Positions 45,700-56,761 of a DNA stretch of 64,000 bases are shown here, one piece after another. This stretch comes from Atherix ibis (Eukaryota; Arthropoda; Insecta; Diptera; Athericidae). Both the position numbers and the translations under genes were made by a program. The stretch lies in contig OY282606.1 of the NCBI GenBank assembly GCA_958298945.1, positions 41,801,920 to 41,865,919 of the forward strand, written 5' to 3'. Under the pieces are notes generated by a model that did no database searches, was not told the DNA's origin, and saw nothing but the letters and a program-made list of their open reading frames with translations. Numbering within the stretch: position 1 is the stretch's first letter; every line of letters starts with the position of its first letter.

Positions 45700-47400
45700 G
45701 CCAATTATGTTGGGGACAAAAATAAGAGGGAATCTATTTTAAAGGAGGTATCCAAATCAGCACTAAGCGCTGAAGAATTGCAGCCAATGCTAAACGTCCA
45801 GCAAGTATTAATGCATTATTCAAATATTAAAAGACTTCAATCAAAATAAGGCTCAAAATTTGGAAAAAATTATATGACAACCCATACAGACTAAAAAGCT
45901 TCTTTTATATCAAAAACACTTTTGTTTATATGGGATATCGGAAGGGAAAAAATATAATTGTCGCGACAACACATGACGTTATATAGCTAGTAGTACACGG
46001 TGCGTTTTACGTTCCAGGTCGAAGTTTTCTTTAAATAATTATTCAATGGAATACAATTTTATAATTTATATTTTATTAACTAATTATATGGTCTTTAGAA
46101 TTATGTATAGAATATGATGTCATTAATATACCCACCTCTAGCCGCGGCGTTAAGGCAAGCTCTTTTAAGCACATTTTTCATAACATTTTCGTAGACTTCT
46201 GATGTTATTTCAGCAATTTCGTTTCGAATATTGTCCTTAAGCATTGAGGTTATGGTTGGTTTGTTAGTGTACACCTTTTTCTGCAAGTGACCCCCATACA
46301 AAGAAATCGGAACGGTTCAAATCAGGGGTTTTGTGGGGTTTGGTCAGCCAGTAAAAATTGCTCTCAAAATTGGCATCGCAGCACGAGCTATGTGTGATGG
46401 GGTAGTGTCTTGTTGGAACCACATGTTCTGTAGGCCTAATTGATCTAATTCGGTCCGATGAAAGTTTTCCAACATGTCCTGATAGCGGTCACTAGTAACT
46501 GTTACAGCATTGCCTGCAGCATCCTCAAAGAAATATGGTCCAATGATACTGCCGGTCTAAATGCCGTATCATAAAATTACTCTACGAGAGTGTAGTGGTC
46601 TTTGGTATTTCAGTTGATACAAGGTTTTTTAGTGCCCCAATTGCAGCTATTCTGTTTATTAACAAAGCCAGCCAAGTCAAAGTGTGCTTCGTCGCTCATA
46701 ATGATTTTTTGCCAAAAATGGTGGTCGTCTATAACGAGCTTTAAAGTCTCGTCGCCGTTCATGGTGATTTGCCTGCAGTGGTTTTACCAATAAATTTAAT
46801 GCGGGTAAAAACGCAAATCTTTTTTGAGAATTTTTAACAAACATAATGTAGATATTCCTAATTCTTGTGCACAGCGTCGATGAGAGGTACCCGGACATTC
46901 AGCAGCACTCTGTTTTACTGCATCAATCTTTTCAGGTATACGTTAGCTTAATTGTCGCACAGTCTTTGCTTTGACTCCCAGTGTATGCATATTTTCAAAA
47001 TTATTCATTACACGCTGAATGGTTGACTTGCTCGGCATATTATTAACACCAAAAAATTCACTTAATTTTCTCTGCGTATTCACAATTGAACAATTATTTA
47101 GATACTCCATAATAAATTGTATTTGACTACTCTATACGACTGTTAAATGCCAAAAGACAAATGTCATCCAAACCAAAATGGCGGCCAAACATAAAAATCA
47201 CCCTCTATTAACGGACAAGCATGACGCTTTAGAATTCAAACAAAATCCTGGAATAAAAAGTCACCGTATATATTCCAACAGGATTTCAAAGAATTGGTTT
47301 CAAGCAAACAATGTGCAGCTTTTAAACTGCTCAACTCAATCGACTTAAATGTTATAGAAACTGTCTGGAACATATTGGTAGATAGTACAACAATAAAAAT
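45700..47400 (+). mobile_element. Tc1-like relic split by a nested element
   Basis: Outside the insert (45996-47205), plus-strand fragments read LSAEELQPMLNVQQVL (about 45755-45810), ISEGKKYNCRDN (about 45936-45972, like the G-x-D-G-x-x-Y-x-W-R-D block of Tc1 proteins), FQQDF (about 47273), KNWFQANNVQLLNCSTQS (about 47289-47343) and LNVIETVWNILVDS (about 47344-47390, the D-L-N-x-I-E-N-x-W end motif with the Glu of DD34E). Strongly decayed. Assigned to Tc1 by the last block. Confidence 0.5.
45996..47205 (-). mobile_element. DD41D-type element nested in a Tc1-like relic
   Basis: The ends match imperfectly: left CACGGTGCGTTTTACGTT, right reverse complemented GAGGGTGATTTTTATGTT, each next to TA (45994-45995 and 47206-47207). 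Minus-strand transposase in order: MEYLNNCSIVNTQRKLSEFFG, STIQRVMNNFENMHTLG, AAECPGTSHRRCAQELGIS, IIMSDEAHFDLAGFVNKQNS (first Asp), NWGTKKP, GSIIGPYFFEDAAGNAVTVTSDRYQ, LQNMWFQQDTTPSHIARAA (second Asp), PDLNRSDFFVWG (third Asp) and, in another frame, KKVYTNKPTITSMLKDNIRNEI to KRACLNAAARGGYINDIIFY. Several stops and at least two frameshifts. All three catalytic Asp are still readable. Confidence 0.78.
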
Positions 47401-48559
47401 TACTTAATTAATTTTTTATTGAATTTCATTCGATTTTAAAAAGAAAATTATATGATTCAATTTTACTTGAAAAGTTACGATTTATTAATTTGAACCTTTT
47501 ATCTATCACTAAAGGGGCAATTTTATTAAGTGACTGTAACATCTTACCATCCTTGTTTAAAATAAAATATAACTAAAAAAAAATCTTACAATTCGAAATC
47601 TCTGAAAACACGTGAATTTAATTCGGAAAAAATTACTCGATTAATGCAGACGGCCTCTAACAGTTGGCGCACTGTGTTATCAACGTAAATTATTAAATAT
47701 AAAAAAAGTTTTTTTATACTTTATATAAAAAAACATGTTATTTGAATTTTGTCCTATTTGGAGAACATTATTTTCTCCGAATAGATTTATTCTATTTATA
47801 CTAACAAAAATAATAAATAAAAAAATATATTGCCTTAAGCAAATGAAGGATTTTCAGTTTAAGATGATCCTTTTTCAAATAGAACTAAGAAAAATCTTCG
47901 GCAAAACCTCTTTTTTATTTGTAAAAATAAATAGACAAATTCAGCGGTAATTATTGATGTTTCTGTATACTTACTTGACCGCCTTCCTTCTTGTGTGTCT
48001 GTCTACTTATTAGAGAGCAATGGTCACTTTGCCGGCTTGTTGTTATAGTAAACACAAATAAAATGATTTTTTGTATAGGAAATGAATGTGCATTTACATA
48101 ATTTTGACTTTATACAAAACAGCAAAATTATTGACTTTCTAAGGATTTGTTTATTTCTTGTTTGCTATTGTAAAATAACCTCATAAAAAAAATTAAAACA
48201 AATAAAATACGTTTGACTATGGTGGTCTCGCACTATCCTTTCTATTGAATCAATATAGAAATACTACAATAGTTCAAAGAGAATAGAAATAATTTGTTTT
48301 ATAAACGACATTGAATTGAATATCTTCCTTTCAAGAAACTATTTTAAGGAAAGGCAAATATGTAAATAAAAAAAACTCCTAATGGAAAATTCATTTTCGA
48401 AGCCAATCCTACGTGTATATAAAGAGTTATTCTCATTTAAAGAGTTATCCAACTTAAGATGTTTTTTTATTGAATTGCTTGGACCTTGCCATTATACATA
48501 TATAAAATATAATATTATTCGAATGACTACCATGAGAGTTCTTGCTGGATTCGATCCTT
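47401..48559. other. AT-rich region, no gene recognised
   Basis: Homopolymer-rich; short chance frames. No element ends seen. Confidence 0.4.
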
Positions 48560-49010
48560 TTAAAAGTAATTTTTGGTGACTTTTTGCATATTTCGAGCTG
48601 TAATTCGGTCATTATTTGGGAGATATTTTTTTTAAATGCTCTTAAGTATAATGATTGTCTGCGTTAACATAGTTTTTTATAAGAAAAAGTCCAACGGCTT
48701 CAAATTGCAAGATCTTGTAGGCCAATAGCTATCAAAAATTCTCAAAAGAAAGTAAAAATGTGACATATTGTGTGTGGCTTGTGTCATCGTTTTGTTAAAA
48801 GCACACATAGTCCAGATTAAAATTTTGAAGTTAAGGCAAAAAAGACCGGTAGCATACGGCCATACCATTCAGAATTAATGCTAACCGGATTTCGTTAATT
48901 TTCTAAGAAATACGGGTCAACGACATCTTCAAACCAAAATACACACCTGCCACAAAGTCCGCGGATACAATGGCTTATCCATAGTCACTAGTGACTCTTC
49001 ATAACTACAT
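48560..49010 (-). mobile_element. DD41D-type transposase relic
   Basis: Minus strand: the WPTRSCNLKPLDFFL block (about 48680-48725) keeps the third catalytic Asp and is nearly consensus. Upstream, LTMCAFNKTMTQATHNMSH (about 48735-48800) is the decayed WFQQDGATCHTA region with the second Asp lost. VCILV/GGIIGPVFLRK-type remnants lie to about 48950. The C-terminal end (LKRIESSKNSHGSH-type) is at about 48535-48600. The adjacent mariner starts immediately after it. Confidence 0.6.
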
Positions 49011-49011
49011 A

Positions 49012-50247
49012 TAAGGTAAAAAGTAATCCATTATTTTGGCAATAGATGGCTTTAGGAGTCTGTATCTCCCGTTGTAAAAGTGCGATCGGGTTGCACTAGA
49101 TGGCGTTAGAAAGATAAGATTTTGTACAGTATTTTTTTAGCACGCGTCAAAGATGGACACCAGCAAAGAGAAAATACGCCATATTTTACAGTTTTTCTTC
49201 GATAAAGGCGAAAACGCAAGCCAGGCAACTGAAAATGCGAATAGTGTTTATGGTCCTAATACTGTAACAGCCAATCATGAGCAATTTTGGTTTCGTCGAT
49301 TCCGTTCCGGTAATTTTGATGTCAAAAATGCACCACGCTCTGGAAGGCCAATTGTCGAAAATGTCGATAAAATAATGGAAATCGTCGAGTCCGACCGTCA
49401 CGTAAGCACTATTTCGATTTCCCAGGAGCTAAACATTGCACAGAAAACCGTTTGGAACCACTTAAATAAGGCTGGATACAAAAAGAAGCTCGATGTATGG
49501 GTGCCACACGAGTTATCGCAAAAAAACCTCATGGACCGAATTTCAATCTGCGAATCGCTGCTGAATCGCAATAATATCGATCCATTTCTGAAGCGGATGG
49601 TTACTGGTGATGAATAGTGGGTCACTTACGACGTCAAGCGACAACGGTCGTGGTCAAATCGCGGGCACCCGGCGCAAACGGTGGTCAAGCCAGGATTGAC
49701 AGCCAGGAAAGTTTTGCTGTGTGTTTGGTGGGACTGGCAGGGAATCATCTACTATGAGCTGCTCCCCTACGGCCGAACTCTTAATTCGGACCTAAACTGT
49801 CAACAATTGGACCGTCTGAAAGAAGCAATCGCCCAGAAGCGGCCAGCTTTGGCAAATAGGAGAGGAATTGTGTTCCATCAGAACAACGCCAGGCCGCATA
49901 CATCGATAGTAACTCTCCAGAAGTTCCGGGACCTTGGTTGGGATGTTCTTATGCATCCACTTTATAGTCCAAACCTGGCACCAAGTGATTACCACCTCTT
50001 CCTGTCTATGACGAATGATTTTGCAGGTGAAAAATTCGCCTCAAGAGAAGATTGTGAAAATCGACTGTCCCAGTTTTTTGCCAATAGGGACGAGGGTTTC
50101 TATGAGAGAGGCATTATGAAATTACCTCCAAAATGGCAAAAAGTTATCGAACAAAACGGTGCATATTTGACCTAAATCGTATCATTCTATCTATGCTAAA
50201 TAAAACCTTCAATTTAATGCAAAAATAATGGATTTCTTTTTATAGTA
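49012..50247 (+). mobile_element. Mariner element, sister of 57243-58486
   Basis: The left end contains AAGGTAAAAAGTAATCCATT and the right end reverse complemented contains CTATAAAAAGAAATCCATTA, continuing into a shared ATTATTTTxGC stretch. The ends are not perfect, and boundaries are uncertain by a few bases. By eye about 10 differences per 350 bp separate its coding part from the sister copy. Confidence 0.82.
49153..50175 (+). pseudogene. Mariner transposase (DD34D), nonsense codon and catalytic Asp-to-Asn
   Basis: ATG 49153, MDTSKEKIRHILQFFFDKG; helix-turn-helix regions (FWFRRFRSGNFDV, RPIVENVDKIMEIV, ISISQELNIAQKTVWNHL), linker WVPHELSQ, first Asp in MVTGDE. The next codon is TAG (49615-49617) where the sister has Lys. 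A 3-base loss removes one residue (YDVKRQ versus YDNVKRQ). After that: LLCVWWDWQGIIYYELLPYGRTLNSD; VFHQNNARPHTS, in which the second catalytic Asp is Asn (AAC, 49882-49884); LYSPNLAPSDYHLF (third Asp kept, neighbouring PP and D altered); and the end GFYERGIMKLPPKW to YLT. Two independent lesions abolish activity, while the frame is otherwise intact from end to end. Confidence 0.9.
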
Positions 50248-52629
50248 ATTTTGCATCTTCTGTGCATTCCATACTTATTGTTTAATAACTAAATAAATTA
50301 TATTATAAAATGGTAGGCCTTTCAAAAAATAAATATTATTATAAATAGTATATATTTTTGATAATTATCAAATAACAGTAATGTACTCTCCGAATTATAA
50401 AATGGATAAATTTGTTATTATGATCTCGACAATTGTATATTGGTTAAGAAAACTCGAGTGTATCTATTGAAAATTTCATTTTGATTAATTTATGTCGAAC
50501 AATTTAATGTTTACAATTTACAAAAGTTCAACTGATGAACGAAAGCAAATAATTGAAAAGTTTTGCAAAATATTTATTCGTAATTTCAGTGGAAATGTGC
50601 TCCGGGATGCGTCAGCATTTAGTGATTCTCGGATAATATCAACACTTGGAGTCATAGTCCAATATGCATATATGTACAAAAACTGACATCAAATATATCA
50701 GATTGGATAACTGGAGTACTGGATTAAATGGAATGCGTTTGAATATTTTGAATGTAATGAGGCTGTGTACTAGTTAATAATATTAACTATGGCAAGGGTG
50801 GGCAGAGATGAAAGGTGGATCTAATTTGTCCAAGTATAGGATTGTTTCAATTTGCATTAATTAAAATGCGCCATCGAATCTTTGTTTTGTTAATTTATTT
50901 AATATTTTTTTGTAAGATTTATTTGAAGAATTTTCATCATATTGGATGTCGTCATTATTATATCTAAATATGATGATTAAATCCTCTTAGACAAGTTCAT
51001 CTACTCGTATTGTCACTTTTGCAATTGCTATGTTATATTGGGGCATTTTTCAATACATTTCATCTGATGATTTCTTAGCCACATAGTTACTATAGTAATC
51101 GAAAGATATTTGTATGCCATATTATTAAATACAAAATATGAATGAGACCGGAATTTAAAAATTATCATATTTAAATAAAATTAAAAAGTCTACAGTCAAA
51201 AAATTCAAAACATAGTAAAAAAAAAGGAACAGCACTTCATAATTTTCTATGATTTGAAGAGGGCATATTATACAAAAATTGAATTTCTACTACAGAATTC
51301 CTTTTAATGTCTCCGGAAGTTTAAGATTTTCTCTTCACAAAATAGTATGTGTAAGCTTAGAGGGTACTGATTGTCGGATTTAATCCTTTCTTCCGATCAT
51401 CCGGCAATGTTTACAATGTCGGCGACATCGAAGTTTTCGTCTTTTCTATGCTAGCAAATTGAGCCTCTTCTTTGTTAGACCAATTATAAGGGAACAAAGA
51501 AGGCTAATTGTCGGCACGAGCATAAAATGATGTTTTCCACCATTATTGCTAATGCACATAGAATATCAGTAAATATTCAACGGAAGAGTTATATTTTTTT
51601 GTTAGCCTAGAATTATCCTATTACGAGTTTATTCATATAAGTGTTTACATATTCTTGTATATACATTATATGAGTACATCTGCTAGAATTAATAATGCAT
51701 CACATTATCTGAAAAACCCTTACCTCTTTTTTTATACTTTTGAGAAGACCTTACAACATATTTAGTAATTTTTTTGCACAAAACTACGAGTATCATCATC
51801 TTAAAAACAAAAGGAAAAGTTAAACATTATGCTACGAGTAATAATATACTCGTACTATAGCAACTGAGCTGGTATTTATAAATTCTAAATATGGTATTAA
51901 ATCATTTATGGCAAGAATTAATAAACTTTTAAAATGATAAATAAAAAATGAACTTAAGTTAATGTTATATAAACAAAAGGAATAAACGATTTTTCACTTT
52001 TATTTAAGATCAGTACAGGTTTGTATCAAAGGTAACCAATTAGTTTGATAATAACTAGCAGAAAATTACTATACATTTTATAAGTAGCCGATAAAAGATC
52101 GAAAATGTTATGATTAAAAACTGCAAGGAAACTACCGAGATATGCTAGAAACATAAAATTAACAATCGTTAAGAAAACCAGTATGTATTAAACAGTAGAA
52201 GTCATTTATATAAGGTCATGATAGAGTTTTAATTGACTGTTGGAATAATGGAAGTGAATGGTCAGTTTTCAAAATAAAATAAATAATGAATCATATAAAT
52301 CTGTAATGGGTCGAAGTTATCCTCTTTATGTTCTAGAGATAAGGCACCCGTTTTTCTGAAATGATCGTCATCATATAGGAAGATAATATTTTCTTACTAG
52401 TTGAATATGTTTTAACAATTTTAATATTTAATAAATAAATTTTAAGGTTTCTTCTAACTATCACTTTTGCATTTAACGATAAAAAAAATCTTTTCAATTT
52501 TACTATTGTAACTATAACTCTATTTATATTTCCTTCTAAAAATTTTATAAGCCAAAAAATAAATTGAACAGTGTTTAAAATAACTTTGACTGTCTAGATT
52601 TATCCATTTCGGGATTTAAAAAAAAACAA
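50248..52629. other. AT-rich region, no gene recognised
   Basis: A cluster of four TACTCGTA/TACGAGTA octamers lies at 51002, 51785, 51833 and 51847. A moderately GC-richer stretch at 51340-51520 shows no frame. Nothing else. Confidence 0.4.
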
Positions 52630-53200
52630 CTTCGTCATTTGACAGCTGTCAAAAATATATGCCGTCTAAGGATAGTAAAGAGGAGATTATGTTCGTTATA
52701 ATGAGGCTCATTTCTCCCTCGATAGATAAACCTACAAATTATCTATAGAAATGCCAATTTATCTGTAAAAAGTGACTGTGTAGTATGAATTTGGTTGTCT
52801 TTTTTTGGCCTGAACTTGAAGGTTTTAATCTGTACCATACGTGGTTTTAACTAGAAGGTGCCACAAACCACATAAAATGACAAATTTTAGTTTAACTATA
52901 ATATGTCATTGAACTTTTACTTGTAAGTAAATGTAAAAAATCGCATTCATATAGACTATCCTCAATTTTTAGAGCATGCAGGATGTTTTTTATTGACTGT
53001 CAAAAAATTTTATAATGTCACTGCATTGATGCAAGTATTACAAAGTCAATATCCGCTAAGTAATGACCGTATTATAAACTGAAATATGCGAAAAAGTTAT
53101 TAAAAACTATCTGAAAAGGATCGAAATTTGTAAAAAGTTACGTGACGGCTATTTGAATTAAGATATATTACATGCATAATTAAAAATGTGTTTTATTTAA
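52630..53200 (+). mobile_element. DD41D-type element relic
   Basis: Begins with the palindrome TTTGACAGCTGTCAAA (52638-52653), shared with relics at 2945 and 25669. Then RYNEAHFSLDR (about 52696-52725, from FSDEAHFSLDG, Asp mutated), AELEGFNLYHTWF and LEGATNHIK (about 52805-52880, from the second-Asp region), and an end block AKKLLKTI-like / LKRIEICKKL (about 53090-53145). Large deletions and many substitutions. Dead. Confidence 0.6.
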
Positions 53201-53399
53201 CGTTACTTTTATTTAGAAAAATCTGAATTCCAAATATGTTTTATTTTACATTATTTTTCGAAGCACAAATATCAATTAGTAAAACGTTTGATTCAAAATC
53301 AATAAAAAATCGTTAAAAATTAACTTGAATTTAAAAATAAGGAAACAAATTCTTTCCAAATATTATGTTTTAAATAAAAACTACTAGACAGAACTCAAT

Positions 53400-54360
53400 C
53401 TATTAAAATCAAAACAGAACTAACTACACGTATTACCGACCTGTCAGTCTTCCACAAAAGGCAGTCACTCCTTTTGAAGTGGTCAAATTAATCAAATTTC
53501 TTATGAAAAGGAAAGCTAGCTATGACCTAATTATCAACAAGTTTCTAAAAGACCAATAGTCTTCCTTGCTACATTATATACCTCCATTCCGCGAACAACA
53601 TATTTCGCAATCATCCAGAAATTCCCCATTATAAAAATGATCCCTAAGCCAAATAACCCAATAAACCATCGCACTTATCTTTACAAAATTAATCGTTCAC
53701 CGCCGACGTTCCATACTCGAATCCTCAAATTTAATTCCCAAATATGAATTCGGTTTCCTCTTTGAATACTCCACTACCCAGTACTCTCATTAAGTCCTCT
53801 ATTTCATTACATCCTCCTTAGAAAAAAAAGAGTACTGTCCGTTGCGTTTGCAAAGTCAAAAGCATCTTATCTTCCACCTATTTGTAAATGAATCATATAA
53901 ACTCTGTAATATATCTCCGATACAGGTTGATATTCCCCAGAAAATATACTTGTACCTATCTTTTACAATATTTATATATCCGATACCTCAATCCTTTTTT
54001 GCTAAACACGCTGATGATCTAGCCAAAATCCCTAACATAGATCCGCAATTCTCCACACCCAAATTCAAATCCTCCAGAGCTGGCTTACCAAGCGGAAAAT
54101 AAAAGTTAATAAACTGACAGCTACCCACGTGACTTTTGCTTTTTGCTGTGAACCTTGTATTACCATATACTCGTACCTTAATGCTAGCGAAATATCACAA
54201 CATATCAAAGTTCGCTATCTAGCACTGAACTTATATAAAACTTTCTAAACTTACTATAGACAGCAAAGTACTTATATAAAATGGCCTGCTGAAACCTATA
54301 TGGACTTACGGACTATATCTCTGAGGCTATACTAAGCCTTTCGTTCATTTGTTGTTTATT
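53400..54360 (+). mobile_element. Non-LTR retrotransposon (Jockey-like) RT relic
   Basis: Plus strand: TPFEVVKLIKFLMKRKASYDLII (about 53470-53540, the K-K-A-P-G-x-D-x-I block of RT), KFPIIKMIPKPNNP-like (about 53620-53665), an EFGFLFEYST region (about 53745-53780), AKHADDLAKIPNI (about 54000-54040, from YADDTAI) and, in another frame, QILQSWLTKRKIKVNKLTATHVTFAF (about 54065-54142, the W-x-x-K-W-x-I-x-x-N-x-x-K-T block). Same family as 43340-45150. Severely mutated. Confidence 0.65.
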
Positions 54361-54429
54361 AATTTAGATTTTATGTTAGGAACTCTTTTCCAATTAGTAA
54401 ATATTTCTTATTGACTAATTTTGGTAAGA

Positions 54430-54900
54430 TCCTCTATAACATTGTTTTTCCGTTATGATAGTATGCTTGGCCTTATTCTGTATAATATCTTCCATTCTGA
54501 TATCCTTACATACAATAACAGCTTCAGTGCAAATTACGCAAGTGACTGATCCATATTAACAAACCAGTAAAATCCTCGATTTGCCTACAAAAATTTACAA
54601 AACTCTCACCTACAATTCCAAAGCAGGTTCATGAAGTGGACAGTATCAGTAAACGAACAAAAAAATTTATATGTACTTTCAGAAACCTTAACGGCAATAC
54701 AATTCCTCATAAACAAAAAAATGTACTATTTAGGAATATACCGTGACAAACAGTTAATCTGAAAATCACATACAATATGAAAACAATTTGAAGTAAACAA
54801 ACAGACACTACAAGCAATCAGTTAGACTTTTGGACTATTTATAATACAAAACCAGAACCTACAATATTTGTACATACAAACCAGAAATCTGGGATTCTAT
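54430..54900 (+). mobile_element. Second LINE RT fragment, same family
   Basis: LYNIFHSDILTYNNSFSANYASD (about 54478-54548; YADD decayed to YASD), NLQNSHLQFQSRFMKWTVSVNEQK (about 54590-54663) and MYYLGIYRDKQLI (about 54721-54760). The palm and thumb blocks repeat those already present at 54000-54142, so this is a separate insertion, not a continuation. Confidence 0.6.
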
Positions 54901-55446
54901 CAAGCTTTTCCACTCCTGTCCTATCCAATTCATTCATTAAAAATCCTTTATTAGATTGCGAACGCTTTTTTCTTATGTTCGTAACAATGTGAATAAAGTT
55001 TTTCTCGTTATAAAAAGTTTTGTGCTCGTAAACCATACAACTCCAATTTTCTTGATAGTAAATTATTTTCAGTAACTGTCTCCAGTTATAAGCCTTGTCT
55101 TTTGAGACCGGATTGATAACAGGTCTTATTAAGGTAATCAGAGATTAGTCTAGTTAAGTCTCAAGAGTTGAAGTAGTAGTTTCTCCTTCATATTGCTAAG
55201 CTATTGTAATGATATTTTTAACAATAAATCTGCTTTTTGTTTATATTAGTTGTAAATATTTGATTACTTAAAAAAAAATGGAAAATGATTTTGTGCTTTA
55301 CAGTGCCAAACATAGTACGTAAATTAACTGTTTGTAGATATAAAAAGTTCTATGGTCGTTTAATCGAAGTTCTAGTGCAAGCGAATTATTCTCAGTTATC
55401 TCACCTCTTTCTACCAACAGTGGAAACAGTACTGATGGGTATACAA
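54901..55446. other. AT-rich stretch before the inverted repeat
   Basis: A minus frame 54839-55036 and a plus frame 55285-55491 are open but unrecognised. The latter runs into the left inverted arm. They may be chance. No splice or domain evidence. Confidence 0.3.
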
Positions 55447-55608
55447 TATATCCTTATATTCTATAATCTAAGATTGCTCGGAGAATATTGAGTGGCGATA
55501 GTTACAAATCGGTTGCCTATTCAATAACGTTCAAAATATATAATACAATAGTTATGTGGAGCGGAATTAGCATTTACTTTTTGTAAAAGTGAATAAATTA
55601 ATTATTAT
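55447..55608. repeat. Left arm of long inverted repeat around the E2 gene fragment
   Basis: Begins TATATCCTTATATTCTATAA. Includes GGCGATAGTTACAAATCGGT and GTGGAGCGGAATTAGCATTT. Its reverse complement lies at 56609-56761. I count three substitutions and one 5-bp indel over about 155 bp, so the arms are young. No TA or other clear target duplication flanks the pair. Confidence 0.92.
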
Positions 55609-55980
55609 TTATAAAGTAAATACTTAAAGAGTTAATTATTATTAATTAATCGTTATTAATGGACAATTTAGTAATATTAAACAAATAAAGTCAACAAATT
55701 TTGACAAAAAAATCAACATATTATCCAAAGTTCTGATTTCCTTAAATTTCTACTTAATTTTTTCCACTCAGTTGTAATAGTTCTTAACAGAGCAGGCGAT
55801 ATTTATTTTTAAGTTTTTCTTGAAAGAGTAGGCTTTGTTTTGGTATATAATATCAAGTGCAGGGGATATTTTGCTCGTATAGTATCAATTGTCAAATTCG
55901 GTTTTTGTTTATTAAATAATCTTTTTTTTGGTGAATTTTTTTTCTACATTACAGTAATCCGTTTGAAAAAAAAGGAAAAT

Positions 55981-56597
55981 ATGGAAGCCGCAGGAAGTTC
56001 AACACGTCGTCGAATTGTGACAGATATTGAGAAACTGTATGCTGTTTTATTCAATTATTATGACGAATATTAATTTTGCAATATTTCGAATTTCTATAAC
56101 AAATAAATTTATTTTAGAATTGAGCTTAACTTTAAAATCACAATGGTAGCACCGAATCATTACTTAATAAGACTTTATGGTCCTGAAGGAAGTAAGTTGA
56201 ATTTTGCAGTAATTATTATTTGCTTAAGTTCGCTAGATTTATTATAATTTTATTAAAATATAATAAAAATCTGTTCAGTAACGTATTTTTTGGTCCTTAT
56301 TGTCAAAGGACCAACATTATAGTAAGAAGTTAGTAACTTATCATTCTAATCAATAACTTGTTGACTATTATAATTTCGTTGGTTTTAATAATATGAAAAT
56401 TTTCTGTTTTAGCCCCATACGAAGGCGGTATGTGGATCATTAACGTAATGTTGCCTGAATCGTATCCGCTTATACCCACAAACTTGAGATTTTCTAATCT
56501 GATATTCCATCCGAACATTCATGAAGAAAATGGTGCAATATGCTTAGACGTGATAGAAGAAAAATGGAAGCCCGATTTTAAAGTTATTTTTATTTAA
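55981..56597 (+). pseudogene. UBE2H-like: UBE2H-like ubiquitin-conjugating enzyme E2, N-terminal ~100 residues
   Basis: Three exons splice in frame: 55981-56036 (donor GTATGC), 56118-56191 (acceptor TTTTAG, donor GTAAGT), and 56413 onward (acceptor TTTTAG). The product starts MEAAGSSTRRRIVTDIEKLI and carries the UBC fold: RLYGPEGTPYEGGMW (37-51), YPLIPTNLRF (61-70), HPN at 76-78 and the ubiquitin-accepting Cys at 87 in GAICLDVIEEKW. The R-R-x-x-T-D-x-x-K-L-I-E start and C-L-D-V-I are UBE2H/Ubc8 features. These E2s take ubiquitin from E1 and serve CTLH/GID-type ligases. After KWKPDFK (residue 100) four codons lead to a stop at 56595-56597, entering the right inverted arm. The C-terminal half of the fold (about 80 residues) is not found downstream. 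A weak GTTATT donor at 56583 leaves open a distant exon, but a truncated gene copy is likelier. Confidence 0.82.
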
Positions 56598-56608
56598 TTA
56601 TTATTTAA

Positions 56609-56761
56609 TAATTAATTTATTCACTTTTACAAACAGTAAATGCTAATTCCGCTCCACATAACTATTATATATTTTGAACGTTATTGAATAGGCAACCGAT
56701 TTGTAACTATCGCCACTCAATATTCCCCGAGCAATCTTAGATTGTAGAATATAAGGATATA
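56609..56761. repeat. Right arm of long inverted repeat
   Basis: Reverse complement of 55447-55608. Ends GAATATAAGGATATA at 56761. It begins about ten bases after the premature stop of the E2 fragment, so the gene is cut where the repeat starts. The spacer between arms is about 1.0 kb and contains the whole E2 fragment with its leader. Confidence 0.92.
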
